Assembly (NCBI GenBank): GCA_963675135.1
Contig: OY776129.1
Coordinates: forward strand, 50,294,141 to 50,358,140
Source of the DNA: Galeopsis tetrahit
Taxonomy: Eukaryota; Streptophyta; Magnoliopsida; Lamiales; Lamiaceae
Reading direction: 5' to 3'
DNA: 64,000 nucleotides
The notes below the pieces were generated by a model, which saw only the letters and a list, made by a program, of their open reading frames with translations, did no database searches and was not told where the DNA came from. Below, piece after piece: positions 11,648 to 23,869 of the stretch (position 1 is the stretch's first letter; each line of letters begins with the position of its first letter). Both the position numbers and the translations under genes were made by a program.

Positions 11648-12950
11648 TGTTGGGATATGAATCCTAGACAAGTCCTAAATGATGAAAGATAAGATGAAGT
11701 TTTGATAAGCCAAAAGTGGATTGAATATTTTCTAAGTACTGACTGATCTAGTCTAGTTGAGTTGAGTCATCTTGTGCAAAGACCAGTAGAGTTCACATGA
11801 GTTCACATAAGTTCATATTAAAAGATAAGTACGTTTTTATAAGTACTTCATATTTGTTTAAGTCTGTTACTGAGCTATTTAAATGTTGTATAGAGCTCAT
11901 GATGTTTTTATATGTAATAGATTAGATTGATTGTATAGTTTCTAAGTTGACTAAGCTTGTATTATGAAAACTTAAAGTAATGTAATAGTCTTGATAAGTT
12001 TAGTATAGTCTATCGTTTGAAGAAAGAAGACAAGTCAAGAAGATTGAAGTCTACTACTCAAGATAAGGAGGACTACAAGACAAGACAAGTGCATACAAGT
12101 CTACTCAAGACAAGTCAACGAGAGTTACTTAAAGTCAAAGTATAAATCGAAGTGAAGCGCGTATAAAGATAAAGTTAGAAGTTAGTTATGGAATAACTAA
12201 TTCATAACAGAAACGCGTGGATACACTAAAGATTCAGTTGAAGGTAGTTATCAAGAAGAGTTAGTTACAACTTACTAAGTTCTTGAAGGTTGAAGGTTAT
12301 AAATACTTCATGATGGTGATCATTTGAAGACTACTGAAAAACTAATTGCTGAAGCTTACAAAAGATATATTCAAAGTTTACTCTCAGAGTTGATTGAAGT
12401 TCAGATAGAAGCCAGAAGACAAGTGAAGAATTTTGGAAGGCTACTACTGGAGATCAGAGAAGTTTTTGTTTGTTTTTGTTGTTATTTTTCAAGGTGCTAG
12501 ATACTTGTAAAATTTTTAGTTAGATCATAGACGTATCTGGAGGTATAGTCTTTGAAGATCTAAGTCTTCTTCTTGGGACTCTAAAGACAGGAATTATACA
12601 CTTGTACTCGATTGGAAGAGTTTAGTGGAAACATCACAACTGGGTTTGTGAGAGTGGATGTAGACAAGTTGTCGAACCACTATAAATCTTTGTGTGTTGT
12701 TTACTTTACTGTTTTAATTGTTTAAATTGCTTAACTGTTTAACTGCTACTAAGCTTAACAAGTTGAGTATTCATAAGAACAGAGTTCTCGAATATAGAAG
12801 TTGAGTATAAACTTGAATTGGGCTCATTGTTAATTTCGTATTCCGCATATTGTATTCTGATATTTCGATAGAATTTTGAAAAGTCTATTCACCCCCCTCT
12901 AGACATTTTCACTAGCTTACTCGTTATTAACTCAACTTTGGGGACCTACA
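11648..12950 (+). mobile_element. Solo LTR (1.3 kb) nested in the Copia gag-pol
   Basis: Begins TGTTGGGATATG and ends ACCTACA, flanked by the 5-bp target duplication CTTTC (11643-11647 and 12951-12955). It has no internal domain. The TTCACCCCCCTCTAG block near the right end resembles the 3' end of SIRE-type Copia LTRs, suggesting plus orientation, though TG...CA ends alone do not fix it. With the LTR and one target copy removed, the host gag frame runs into the pol frame, confirming the edges. Confidence 0.88.
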
Positions 12951-14597
12951 CTTTCCTTCAGCAAATCTTTTAAAGCTTAGTGAAGCTTCCTTCAACCTTT
13001 CTTCAAGTTTAGATATCTCAATATCTTTTCTTGTTAGAATACCTTCAAGCTTGGTAATAGATTCTCTTAAATCAGAATTTTCAAAGTTTAGAGACTTAAT
13101 GATGTGGTTAAGTTTCTCAACTTCAGAAGATATTTTGCAAACTTTTTCATTAGTTAAAGGTTTTTCATAAGAATATTTCTTAAAATCAAGAACAAACACA
13201 TCTAGTCTTTCTTTGAGTTTAGAAATTTCCTTATCCTTCTTTGTTAAAAGACTTTCCAGTTTGAAAACAGTATGGGACAAGTCTTGAATGTCAGCATCTC
13301 TTCTGGATAAACCTGCTTTATTTGATGTACCTGTCTCATTAACAGAACTTGTGAAATAGTTAAATTCTGGTACATTATTATTCAGTGATTTCTCAAATGA
13401 TGGCTCATTTGTCCTCACATCATAATAATCGTCCAGATCATCATCAAAAGTATCATCATAAAGAATTCTAGCAGAGAAAGCTTTTTCAATATCTTTTTCA
13501 GGATCATGATCAACATCAGACTCATCACTTAAAGTAGCACTGAAATTAAGTTTCTTTTTTAGAATGGTGTTAGCACATTCATTAGCATAATGACCATATC
13601 CAGAGCATGCATCACATTTAACATTCTTCCTATAATCTTGGTCAGATCTAAACCTGTTTCCTCTTTCTAATTGTCTAGAAGGATTAAAATTGTTCTTCCT
13701 AATGGGCAATTGTTGAGTATTATTAATCTGAACCTTAGGTTGAATGTTATCCTTAAACCTATTATTCTTGTTCTTCATGAATGTTTTAAACTGTTTAGTA
13801 ATGAAAGCCATATAATCAGGATTGTTAAGGTATTCCTCAATATCATCTTCATCAGAATCAATTTCAGTAATATAGGGAGACTTTCCAGAACCTGATGATA
13901 CAGATGATGAGGTATCACCTTTGAAAACAAGCACTTTCTTTTCATTATCAATCTTTTCAGAAATGTTCATCTCATAAGTTTTCAAAATACCAATCAATTC
14001 ATTTTGACTTAACACATCAGTATCCTTAGCTTCTTCTATAGCACATATCTTAGGTTCAAAACGTTTAGGAACAGATCTAAGAATTTTATGTACTAACCTT
14101 TGATTTGATATTGGATCTCCAAGAGAATGAGCTTCATTTGAAATCTCAGTCAGCTTTTCGTTGTAAGATGAAATGGTTTCATCTTCTTTCATCCTCAAAT
14201 TCTCGAACTTGGTTCCAAGCATACGTAGTCTAGTCCTTCGTATACTGTCCGATCCTTCACAATGTTCTTGCAGTTGATCCCATGCATCCTTCGAAGAAAT
14301 GCAGTTTGATATGATTTTGAACATTGAGGCATCAGTTGAGGTGAAGATTGCATTCAACGCCTTTGAATTATAACTTGCGGTTGTAATTTTTTCAGCCGTC
14401 CAGTCGAGCTCTCTCTTGATCCGAGCTTCATTGTCTTCATCCGCAGCAGTTCTTGGTTGAGTCCAACCAGCAAGAACACTCCTACAGGCTCGTTCATCAA
14501 TGGATTTGATGTACATTCTCATCTTTGGTTTTCAGAAGGCATAATTCGTGCCATCTAGAATTGGAGGCTTTAGTGCGGGTGAAAGTGAATACTCCAT
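12951..14597 (-). pseudogene. Copia gag remnant
   Basis: ATG at 14597-14595. A TGA at 14534-14532 falls where a tryptophan is expected, between N-Y-A-F and K-P-K-M. The frame then stays open to the solo-LTR edge. It holds a UBN2/Retrotran_gag-type segment (D-A-W-D-Q-L-Q-E-H...) and a CCHC knuckle (C-D-A-C-S-G-Y-G-H-Y-A-N-E-C, about 13600), followed by acidic and coiled-coil regions with two repeats of the type K-D-x-E-I-S-K-L-x-E-R-L. Gag would form the virus-like particle and bind RNA. The nonsense codon and the nested LTR disable it. Confidence 0.88.
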
Positions 14598-14646
14598 TTC
14601 AGATTTTACACACTCTAAGCAGAATCTCTACTTAGTGTATCAAGTA

Positions 14647-14664
14647 GTTGGCTCTGATATCAAC
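14647..14664 (-). other. Primer binding site (initiator-Met tRNA type)
   Basis: Immediately inside the 5' LTR, the minus strand reads TTGATATCAGAGCCAA. The usual Copia PBS complementary to initiator Met-tRNA is TGGTATCAGAGC, so there is one mismatch. Confidence 0.7.
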
Positions 14665-15428
14665 TAGAAGTGTGTGTGCATGCGAAATCAGAGATGTTGT
14701 CTGTTGTGTTGGCACAATCTTGACAACACTATGCAGCGGATATTAAATTGCACGTAGTGAAAATGGAAGTATTCAACATTTTATAATCTACGTTGTTCAC
14801 TATATAAAAATATGTGAAACGAGTACAACCTCTTTGAGGTGTATAAGTACACTACGAAAGTGTATAATGATTTACTAGATCCTATGAAACTATCTCCCTC
14901 ATAGATCTAATCACACAACCTAGTAAATAAGACTATGTTCTAACACACTATTATTCGGGTTTACAATAATGTGAAGAACTACAAGAAGAAACAAAGGTTT
15001 TCCTAACTAGAAGCGTAGATAGCGTTCAATAGAGTAGTAGTCGATTTTAGCTTTTCTTCTTGTGTGTCTTGTGTTGAGGGCAGCTTCTATATTTATAGGC
15101 TTCATCCACGAACTGCCATCAACTCCCATGATCGATCGCCTCAACCTTGAGATCATGCGGTTGTTAACTTCTCTCCACCACTCCTAAAATTTAGGAACTT
15201 GTTATACCATGTTCTAATGACTTCTCACTCCCACGCAGTGGCATGACTTGGTGTTGCCCACGTCTTCTAACTGCTCTGGGGACATCATTAGACAACAAGC
15301 GTAAGATAAGAGTTAGTGAGAAAAGGAAGGGCAAATTCTGATGTTGTCATGAGTGTTGGGAACATTAAACACAACACTCGGCTGTCAGTGTTGGATCATT
15401 AAACAGAACACTCATATCAACATCAACA
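14665..15428 (-). repeat. Copia 5' LTR (764 bp)
   Basis: Near-identical to 4799-5568. The minus-strand TATA-like sequence is at about 15088-15099. The inner edge reads TAGAAG on the plus strand where the other LTR has TGAAAG, so the terminal CA dinucleotide has mutated. Confidence 0.92.
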
Positions 15429-15860
15429 GTGTTCATTAACTAAAGCGACATCATTTCATTCAATTGTACTCATCAATTGAAATGACGTCGTTCAGCTCAT
15501 GAATTGTGTTTATTAATTAAAGTGACATCGTTTCATTCAACCGTACTCATTAATTGAAGCGACACTGTTTCATTCAACTGTACTCATTAATTGAAGCGAC
15601 ACCGTTTCATTCAACTATGCTCATTAAATAAAGCGACGTCGTTCAGCTTAACTGTACTCATTAACTGAAGCGACATTGTTTCAATCATTGAAGCGACGTC
15701 GTTCAGCTCAATTGTACTCATTAACTGAAACGCCATCGTTTCATTCAACTGTACTCATTCATTGAAGCGACGTCGTTCAACTCAACTTTACTCATTAACT
15801 GAACTAACATCGTTTCATTCAACTTAACTCATTCATTGAAACAACGTCGTTCAGTTCATT
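15429..15860. repeat. 37-bp minisatellite, copy A (right part)
   Basis: About 11-12 degenerate tandem units of the type TTAATTGAAGCGACACCGTT plus TCATTCAACTGTACTCA; many units carry the palindromic core CGACGTCG. The two units at 4728-4798 are the left remainder of this array, split by the Copia insertion. Confidence 0.88.
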
Positions 15861-16362
15861 TGCCAAAATTAAATAGCTAGGGTTTCTACCCGATTGCGGC
15901 GTTGCCTCAACGCTACCAATCAACACACATATTTCACACCAATTAATACACAAAAACAAGTATATAAACATAAATAAAAACAAAAAATCAATAATATCAT
16001 TTCCTACACGCACAATAGAATCATCGATCTTCCATATCAATCTACCTTATACGTAAAAAAATAAAGGGACTTTAGTTTCGAACACATGACATCTCTATGA
16101 TAACATTTACATCCGGCTATAGATCACCAATGAGTACTCTTCAGGCAATTGGAATATTAAGATCCAAGATAATATCGAAAGCAACCATTTCAAAAAGAAT
16201 AATACATTTAAGCAGCGAGATTCATCTCGATCCATGGCAAAACTTTCGATTTTTAAATTGAGTCTTTGGTAGCTTTCTAGACTCATCATTACATAACTGA
16301 AATTGTACTATATATAAAAATAATTATGTTTCAAGTTTTATCAAGAAAATTCAGATTTTAAT
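15861..16362. other. AT-rich spacer
   Basis: No supported gene. The minus-strand ORFs here (15819-16040, 16107-16289) have hydrophobic, low-complexity translations without a recognisable motif; the first overlaps the minisatellite. Confidence 0.4.
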
Positions 16363-17345
16363 ACATATAAAGGATCAAATGCCCCCAAAAATTTTCAACT
16401 GAGTTTAAAAAATTTAGATGAGTTTGAACTTAATTAAAGAAATTAATTGCTCAAAAAAGGATAAAAATTGTTGTAGAGTAAAAACTTAAAATTAACATTT
16501 ATTTTGAAATCAACCAAACTTACTATTATTTAAAAAAAATAAAAAAAAATCTATGATAATGTTTGAGTGCAAAGAAGTGATATTCATATATTTTATGTTA
16601 TATATATATATATAATCTAAATTCATTTATTTAATAAATACCTGAAACTTACTCATCTCTGTTGGTTTTCCATGTTGTCGAAAAATAATTAAGTATTTCT
16701 TTTGGCTCTCTAGCTTATTTTACTTTCTTATGGAGTTACTTACATTATCATATCAATATTCATTGCACCTTATTAATTATATTTCTCTGCAACATATGCA
16801 TAGTGCGTGCGTTTTAACTAAATATTGGATTTATAATTCATTTAGCTGGTTTAATGAAATAAGTTTTTAAAGTTGTTCGATTGTAATGAAGTAAGCATAA
16901 CTTATACTCTAAATTAAAAAATATATCTCACCATACTTAATTACTTTTATCTAATTCATTTTCTAATTTATCAACTTTATACATAAATAAACAATATAAT
17001 ATACCTTAAAACTCGTGCAAGAAACAATAATATTTTATGTGAACGTAATTCATAAATTAAAAAATGACTAATATTAATATTTAGAAAAAGAAATAAATGT
17101 GAAAATCAACTATATGACAAATATTTAATTTGGAAAGGTAACAATCAAAATATTTATATATGCATGGACTTAATTCCATGTGTTACATTTTTTTTTTTAT
17201 GGAAGTTAAATACCCATCCCTTTTTTCCCCTCCCCATGACTCGAACCCAGGACCTGAGGCCTAGGTAGTGGTACTCTAACCACTTGAGCTATCCCACTTT
17301 GTCATTCCATGTGTTACATGATTAATAAAAAAATATACCTTTTTA
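16363..17345. repeat. Duplicated segment, copy B
   Basis: Matches copy A (3836-4727), with the same order of AAATGCCCCC, 'ttttaactaaatattggattta' and 'cgtaattcataaattaaaaaatgac' blocks, and carries an extra SINE at 17189-17303. A short insert with TATATATA (16590-16640) distinguishes it from copy A. Confidence 0.85.
17189..17303 (-). mobile_element. tRNA-derived SINE, copy 2
   Basis: Same family and orientation as 587-703: box A TAGCTCAAGTGGTTAGAG, box B GGTTCGAGTC, A-tail (T-run on the plus strand, about 17189-17198). It has a perfect 16-bp target duplication ATTCCATGTGTTACAT at 17173-17188 and 17304-17319. Copy A of the host segment shows the single, unoccupied site at about 4675-4690. Confidence 0.92.
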
Positions 17346-17710
17346 TTATTAATTAAAGCGACATCGTTTCATTCAACTATGCTCATTAATTGAAGCGACG
17401 TCGTTTAACTCTGTTGTGTTCATTAACTAAAGCGACATCGTTTCTTTCAATTGTACTCATCAATTGAAACGACGTCGTTCAGCTCGTGAATTGTGTTCAT
17501 TAATTAAAGCGACATCGTTTCATTCAACCGTACTCATTAATTGAAGCGACACCGTTTCATTAAACCGTACTCATTAATTGAAGCGACACCGTTTCATTCA
17601 ACTATGCTCTTTAATTAAAGCGACGTCGTTCAGCTCAACTGTACTCATTAACTGAAGCAACATCGTTTCAATCATTGAAGCGACGTCGTTCAGCTCAATT
17701 GTACTCATTA
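17346..17710. repeat. 37-bp minisatellite, copy B
   Basis: About ten units of the same repeat as 15429-15860, uninterrupted. The TTGTGTTCATTAAC stretch (about 17414-17428) is the empty equivalent of the Copia insertion site. Confidence 0.88.
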
Positions 17711-18345
17711 AATTAATTTGTTATTAATTTTTGCAACATAAGTTTGTGTGTGTTTTAAAACAATATTAATTTTTTATTTCTTTAAAACATCTGTCGGTAT
17801 AAGTTATTTTTTAAAAGTATTAATTATTATACTATAGATATAATACTTACACTAGTAGTACAGTGAAACTATTTTACATAAATAAATTAGTAATACATAT
17901 ATATAATGATTATTTTCATGGGGTCAAACTCTCTCTCTATATATATATATAATACTAGTGCAAAACTCATGCAATATACGGGATTGAAGATAATTTAATT
18001 TATATATTTTTTTATTTAGTGTTTATATTTTTAAAATGCATGTACATACAGTAAAAATTAATAATTGATAAAAAAATTTGGTTGAAAGAAAAATTTAAAA
18101 ATATAATGAGAAAAAAGATTTTGTAGAGATAATGCAAAGAAAGTTATTAAAAAAAAGGAGAATTCTTAGAAAATGAGAAAGGGTCCTTAGAAAGAATATT
18201 CAGAATAGATATAAAGAAGATTCTCAATACATGGCATAAATTATTAGTATATATTATTTTTATGGGAGTACGTACCCTTTTTTTTTTTACAAGGTAAATA
18301 AAAGTCGAACTCCATATATATAATGAATATTTTCATGGAGTCAAA
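17711..18345. other. AT-rich stretch of copy B
   Basis: No gene seen. It contains (TA)n and (CT)n simple repeats around 17930-17950. The 'agtaatacatat...ataatgattatt' block at 17888-17915 is shared with copy C at 28128-28155. Confidence 0.4.
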
Positions 18346-18620
18346 CAACAACAACAACACGAACCCATGATTATAGATGGAGAGTCAAATCCAGGCCCGA
18401 TTCATCAACGTTCCCTCCAGGCACGTTCCTCTGGTTAACTCTAGGGTTGTTCCTCTCCAACCCAATTTTCAATGGCCCTGGATAACCTGCCCCCGCCTGG
18501 AAATCATAAACAAGCCTGGCCCCGCCCCAAGGCCTACCTAGCCACCACACTTCTGGTTCAAGTAACTAGTTAAGGTTTGTGACAATAAATGGCATTCGGG
18601 CATGTTATATAGCATGTAAA
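18346..18620. repeat. GC-richer duplicated block (copy B)
   Basis: Matches 28235-28480 over about 230 bp (shared ATCCAGGCCCGATTCATCAA, GCCTGGAAATCATAAAC, CCCCAAGGCCTAC, GGGTTTGTGACAATAAATG). Composition stands out against AT-rich flanks, suggesting a former transcribed region. No open frame or RNA family recognised. Confidence 0.6.
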
Positions 18621-19194
18621 AGATCAGCAAAGAAAAAGGTGTAAAAAAAACTTACAATTTGTACCAAAAACCATATAACTGGATAGCTCCCAGTTTCTAT
18701 CTTACTATTTTAAACATCGGTGTACAACAACAATAATCAGATGGATGTCATCCAACTTCTGGAATTTTTTTTAGTTTCAACACGCATTTATATCAATTAA
18801 TTATATATCATCAATATAAATTTCAATCTAATTAACATTCCATCTTGATCATGGCAAAATATTCCATCTTCATTAATGGATCATTACTTTGGACCCAAGT
18901 TACTTATAATTGCTTATCTGATGAGTTCGATTAAATTAAATGTGTTTAGATGGATTTTGCCCTGGTGTGTTTTTCGCCGACCAATATCATGGAGTATGTA
19001 TGGTGGCATAATGGGTGCAGAGCTGGATGGAGGTAGCTTGGGCGTGGATAACATGTTTAAGCTTTGGCGTAAATACGCATGGATGCAAGATCAACGACAC
19101 AAATGCATTTACTTGGCTGTAATTTGCCCAGGAAATGACTACATGGGCCAAATACAAAAACGAGTTAACATAAAGGTGTGGAGCAAAATCTGGT

Positions 19195-19430
19195 TTGGGA
19201 GGCCATCCGGACGAGCTAGGGCATCCGGCCGTGGACCTGTTGGTGATACAAGCTGGATATGGAGTGCATCCGGCCGAGGAAGTCCATCCGGCCGAGCTGC
19301 TGTTTGTGATGCAAGCTGGATATGGAGTGCATCCGGCCGAGGAAGGCCATCCGGCCGAGCTGCTGTTTGTGATGCAAGCTGGATATGGAGTGCATCTGGC
19401 CGAGGAAGTCCATCCGGCTTATACTTGTAA
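19195..19430 (+). repeat. 63-bp tandem repeat with in-frame translation
   Basis: Units start at about 19266, 19329 and 19392 (exact 63-bp spacing) with a partial unit before. Each contains GCATCCGGCCGAGGAAG and GCTGGATATGGAGT. Because 63 is a multiple of three, a 184-codon frame (18876-19430) stays open and encodes a 21-residue repeat (W-I-W-S-A-S-G-R-G). Upstream sequence has no recognisable domain, so I treat this as a repeat, not a gene. Confidence 0.75.
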
Positions 19431-20476
19431 AATGTGTAGTTGGATAGGTGCTTTGTATAAGTGTTTGGAAAAGGCTATGTGTATGCCTTGTGGTTGTATT
19501 AATACGCTGAAATACTGTATTTTTGTGATGGATTTACCTCAAATGAAGGTTTACGGTTTTCCGTAAGTGGGTTTGTCCCTAAAAGGGTTTACCACTACGG
19601 TTTTTTACCCGAAAACCGGATGAGGTAGACATAGGAGGCTAGGACGGATTGTACGGAGTGCGTGGTCCTTTTTGGACTTTCGTTTTTTTGAGCTATATAT
19701 TTACCTTTTTACGCTCAAAAAAAAATATTGAACTTAGTTAAAATGTATGTCATGTACGTTTTGCTCGGAAATTGAGTCATTCTGTGTTCTAGTGATTAGA
19801 TTAATTTGACCCAATAAAATTAGGTGTGAACGGACGCCTACATAGCCACCACACTTCTTTTTAACAAACCCTCATCACGTTTGTTATTTTCTTCATCCCG
19901 TGATTTTTTTCATATTTTTCTTATTGGACGTTTTATCTTTATTGTCACGCACATAAAATATATATATATTATATGTGTGTGCATACACATAAAATATTAG
20001 AAAAGATGTCTCTTGTACAAATTTTGCACAGTGAAAATAATTTCTTATGCACATAAATAAACTTTTGCAGGGCAACTCATTTCTTATTGAAATTCAAATA
20101 GGTCGATTAAGTTGGGTTAGTGTGTAAAACTAAAATATGTGCACTCAAAAAAAAAAAAAAACAAAAAAAAAACTAGAAAATGAATTATTAATTCCATGAC
20201 CATAACTAAAAATAATCGAACTTCATATTTAGTTATTATTAATATATGAGGATACTTTAAATCACAAGATCTTGTTTAATTAACTTAACACGTTGGTTTA
20301 GAAAATGGATGCATACATCAAATTCTGCGGACAAACTTACAGAAGAATATTTTAATGTGGAATAATGAAATCCTCTCGAAATAACTATGTGTGCGTTTTT
20401 TTTTTAATACTAATTTTATGTAAATCAGTTTCATTTTGGGTGAGAAAATATATAGAAATTTCAATATAGCTTTATG
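19431..20476. other. Unassigned spacer
   Basis: The part 19560-19690 has unusual composition (GGTTTACCACTACGG, GAAAACCGGATGAGG, GGACGGATTGTACGGAGTGCGTGG) and could be the end of an unrecognised LTR or transcript. The rest is AT-rich with A- and TA-runs (20140-20170, 19955-19970). No gene supported. Confidence 0.35.
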
Positions 20477-21182
20477 TGTAACGCCCCGAATCCGGAATGC
20501 AGCCCTTGAGGCTCTAACATTCTAAATTCGAGTCGCCACTTAGTTACCGAAAATCCGAACCTAAAAATTTCTTTTAAAAATACAATAACACAAAGCAAGC
20601 AATATAATAAGAGTTTTGCAGCGGAAATAATTAAAGACAAATATAAGTTGCAATAAAATCAGTGTGGGCCCATTTATTAAAACTTAGAACATGATAAGTA
20701 GCAGCCGTTTTAAATTAGCATACATATGATTATCGAGTAACTTTAGGAAAGTTATCACTTGGCATAAGAATAACATCGTCCATCATAAGACATTTCATTT
20801 ATTATAACATGGCTTAAATATATGTAATATTATAGCATATATCTTAATGTGGGGAAACTCTGTGTCATCCCTGCTGCAACGCTGGCCCCTCTCGATCATA
20901 ACCTGAAAATATTAGTTTTGGGGTGTGAGATAAAAATCTCAGTGGATATCCTATACGCTGCTATACAGATTGGCAGTACGCCAAAAATAGTTTATCTTAA
21001 CATTTTATCGTAAATTATTCCTTATTATTTTGTGTAGTGAATTTATCGTTCACTGAGGATTCATAATATATTCTTATTCATAACCATAGATCATACTTGC
21101 CATAAATCATCATATATCATACTTATCATAAATCATCATTATCATCATATCATATATCATGTAACATCATTATCATATATCA

Positions 21183-21382
21183 TATGGGACACTGGTAGCG
21201 ACTCTACCACATGCTACCCCCTAAACGCTTCCACCTCCTTCTAGGACACTGATAGCGACTCTATCACATGCTACCCCCATAAACACTTTCCCGCCTCCTC
21301 CGTGAAACACATATTGGGACACTGATAGCGACTCTATCACATGCTACCCCCATAAACACTTTCCCGCCACCTCCGTGAAATC
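21183..21382. repeat. Tandem repeat inside the long LTR
   Basis: Three degenerate units beginning GGACACTGRTAGCGACTCTAYC and continuing ACATGCTACCCCCTAAAC..CCTCC. The last two units are nearly identical. Each unit contains the inverted pair GATAGCGACTCTATC. A simple (ATCAT)n-like stretch precedes it at about 21080-21180. Confidence 0.8.
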
Positions 21383-23869
21383 GTAATTTATGTATCACAC
21401 ATATAATATATATTATAATTATTATTGCATTCTTGTGTTCTTAGTTATATGTTGATGTTTGTTTTGTTTAGTTCAGTTCAGAATACACCAACAGTCCATA
21501 TAACATTTACATCGGCAATACAGTAGTGACACCCACCTGGTTAACTTTTAAGAAAAGCTACAAACTTCTTGAATGATTTTAGCAAGCGTAACACAGAAGA
21601 GGCCGTCCGAGCTCCGATTGGGCCACACTTCGCCTAGCACGTTTTCTTGAATATTTAATTGTTTATCAGAACTCTTGTTTCTTAATTTACTTAACAATTT
21701 TCCTTCCTGAGTAAATCCTATAATCACATGATAAGTAATATCAAAATAATAAATTCAAACAAATACATTTTAACATTTATTAATTGGCATGCTTCAACAA
21801 ATAATAGCAAATTATGGAGCAATACATATATAATTTAAACACATGCTTCATTTAATAATTTAAAAGAAGCAAAATATAAAATAAGATAACTAACTCGAGT
21901 TTATATAGATATTTGAATTAAATGACTTTTGTAAAATCAACAACATTTTGAAAACCTTAATATTTGTTAATTTGCATATACTCAAAAATGGCACTAAAAC
22001 TCAAATAATAAATAATGTATTATAATAGTCGTAATAAAAATAATACTAACACGCGTTTAATTTAAACATGTTCCTCACTTAACAATCACATACGAGAAAC
22101 TTATAAAACAATGCAATTAAAGTAGGTTATAATTTAATTTTATTTAAAACATTATTCTTATTTCATTAGCACAAATAATGATAGTGATAATAAATTAATA
22201 TATTAACATTGTATTTACACTTGACACACAAATAATCCACAAATCAAAAAACATCCATTCGGCACATATATTATGAAATACACAATTAATTAAAGTTACT
22301 TATAACAACAAATAGAAACGTCAGTTAAGATAGATAGAGTTCTAGTTTTGCATTTTGTATTGTCCCTACGATCTAGTATCGTTGTTTGCAGAAAATTTGT
22401 TTAACTATAAAGTAGACGTTTAGATCTTTAAGAAACATTTTAATAATCTGTTTTAAAAAGATTTAACATATGCCGAATATTTTTTATGGATTTGGGTACG
22501 ATTACGCCTGTTTCAGTTTTGATCCTTTTTACTCGGAAATTTAAAATAAAATAGCTACAGCTGTTTAATTCCAACAAAATTTGTTTCCATAGCCTTTCAA
22601 TATATTTCTATCAACGTAGATATTTTTCCAGAATTTAATTGTGGCTACGAAGATAATATTTTGAAATTTTGCAAAATTGGACATCCTTTAAAACTGTGAT
22701 TTTTTGCATATGTTCGTCAATCATTTCTCGTCAAACGACTAATTCAATTAACATGAAATCTTGGGGTAAATAAACTATACTATATCAAGTTTATTGACAA
22801 GAAAAGGGTTTGTGAAAAACGCATCTCGAAGTCGAGTTAAAATGACTCCGAAGTTTTGAACTTGAAATGATGCTCTGTTTTTTCCAGATTTTTTCCAGCA
22901 TACTGCCCAATTTTCAAAATCGAATATCTCTCATTATACCTTATCAATTCGTGTGATTTTTTGTATTTAGACTCTCCACTGTACGAAGATTATTCCCTCT
23001 TTGGTTTTATGTCAAAATCAATTTTCTATTGAAAGATATGCACTCCCAAAGTCACTGCATTCAACACAAAATTCCAGCTTGTATTGTAAACTTTGAAAAA
23101 TCATTTTATACACTTAAATCACGTTGTCAACCAATAAAACACACCTAAAGTATAACATGCATATTATAAAACATATATATCACAAGTTCCACAAGATTTG
23201 AGTACCGAGAATCATAAACGGAAATCGAAATTCACACAAATAGCATATAAATGTTTGTGTGTTAAAACCTGTGTAGTTTTCTCGATTTAGGCTTTGATAT
23301 TGATTCGAATTCATGTGGGAGCCTGGATGATCGATCAAGGATGAAGTTGGCTCGATTTTTCCAAGGATTGAGCAAGATCACTGAAGAACAAGTTATCAAA
23401 ATGGAACCTGGAAATAAAGTGCAGCAGCAAATTAAGAGAAAGGAGGCGGTGTTCTTCATTTTCCTTGGATCGTATGGACTGTTCTTCAACGAAACGAACC
23501 AGAATCGTCTCGGATGCGTTAACGGCTCTCGAAGGCTGCTATTAAGTGGAAGAATCAACTTGTTTCCTATTGAAGAGGAAGAAGTCGATCAAAAGGTGGA
23601 GAAGGGGAAGACAAATAGAGTTGTTCTTCATCTTTGTTGATTAATTCTTGGAGTTTGATTGAGTAGTGAAAATTGCAGGGGTTGGACTTGTTTTTCTGAA
23701 GAGTTGAATGTAGAAGAAGCTTGGAGTGATATTGATATATATAGAAGAAGGCATAAGTGTATATTGGCCGACTCAAATGGTTAAAGGGTGATGTGGATCA
23801 AAAGTGACCACATGATACTTGTGGTTGAAAAATTAAAGTTGTAGATATTTATTTACCACGGTATTCGTT

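Larger units (their letters stand above)
4799..15428 (-). mobile_element. Degenerate Ty1/Copia element, 10.6 kb, minus strand
   Basis: LTRs at 4799-5568 and 14665-15428 are flanked by the 5-bp target duplication GTGTT (4794-4798, 15429-15433). Order on the minus strand is 5' LTR, PBS, gag, protease/integrase/RT remnant, extra ORF, PPT, 3' LTR, so integrase precedes RT as in Copia. The LTRs differ by roughly 18 substitutions plus small indels, about 2-3 percent by eye. Gag-pol is broken by stops, frameshifts, a nested solo LTR and loss of the RT active site and RNase H. It inserted into a 37-bp minisatellite whose uninterrupted paralogue is at 17346-17710. Confidence 0.93.

Noticed and set aside
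18876..19430. 184-codon plus-strand gene
   Set aside because: The long frame is sustained by a 63-bp repeat, the reverse strand is open too, and the non-repeat part has no recognisable motif.
19195..19430. CRISPR-like array
   Set aside because: Contiguous tandem repeats without unique spacers, in plant nuclear DNA.
23262..23640. Genes on either strand inside the long LTR
   Set aside because: Two overlapping frames of similar length on opposite strands, no motif, and position in a probable untranslated part of an LTR.
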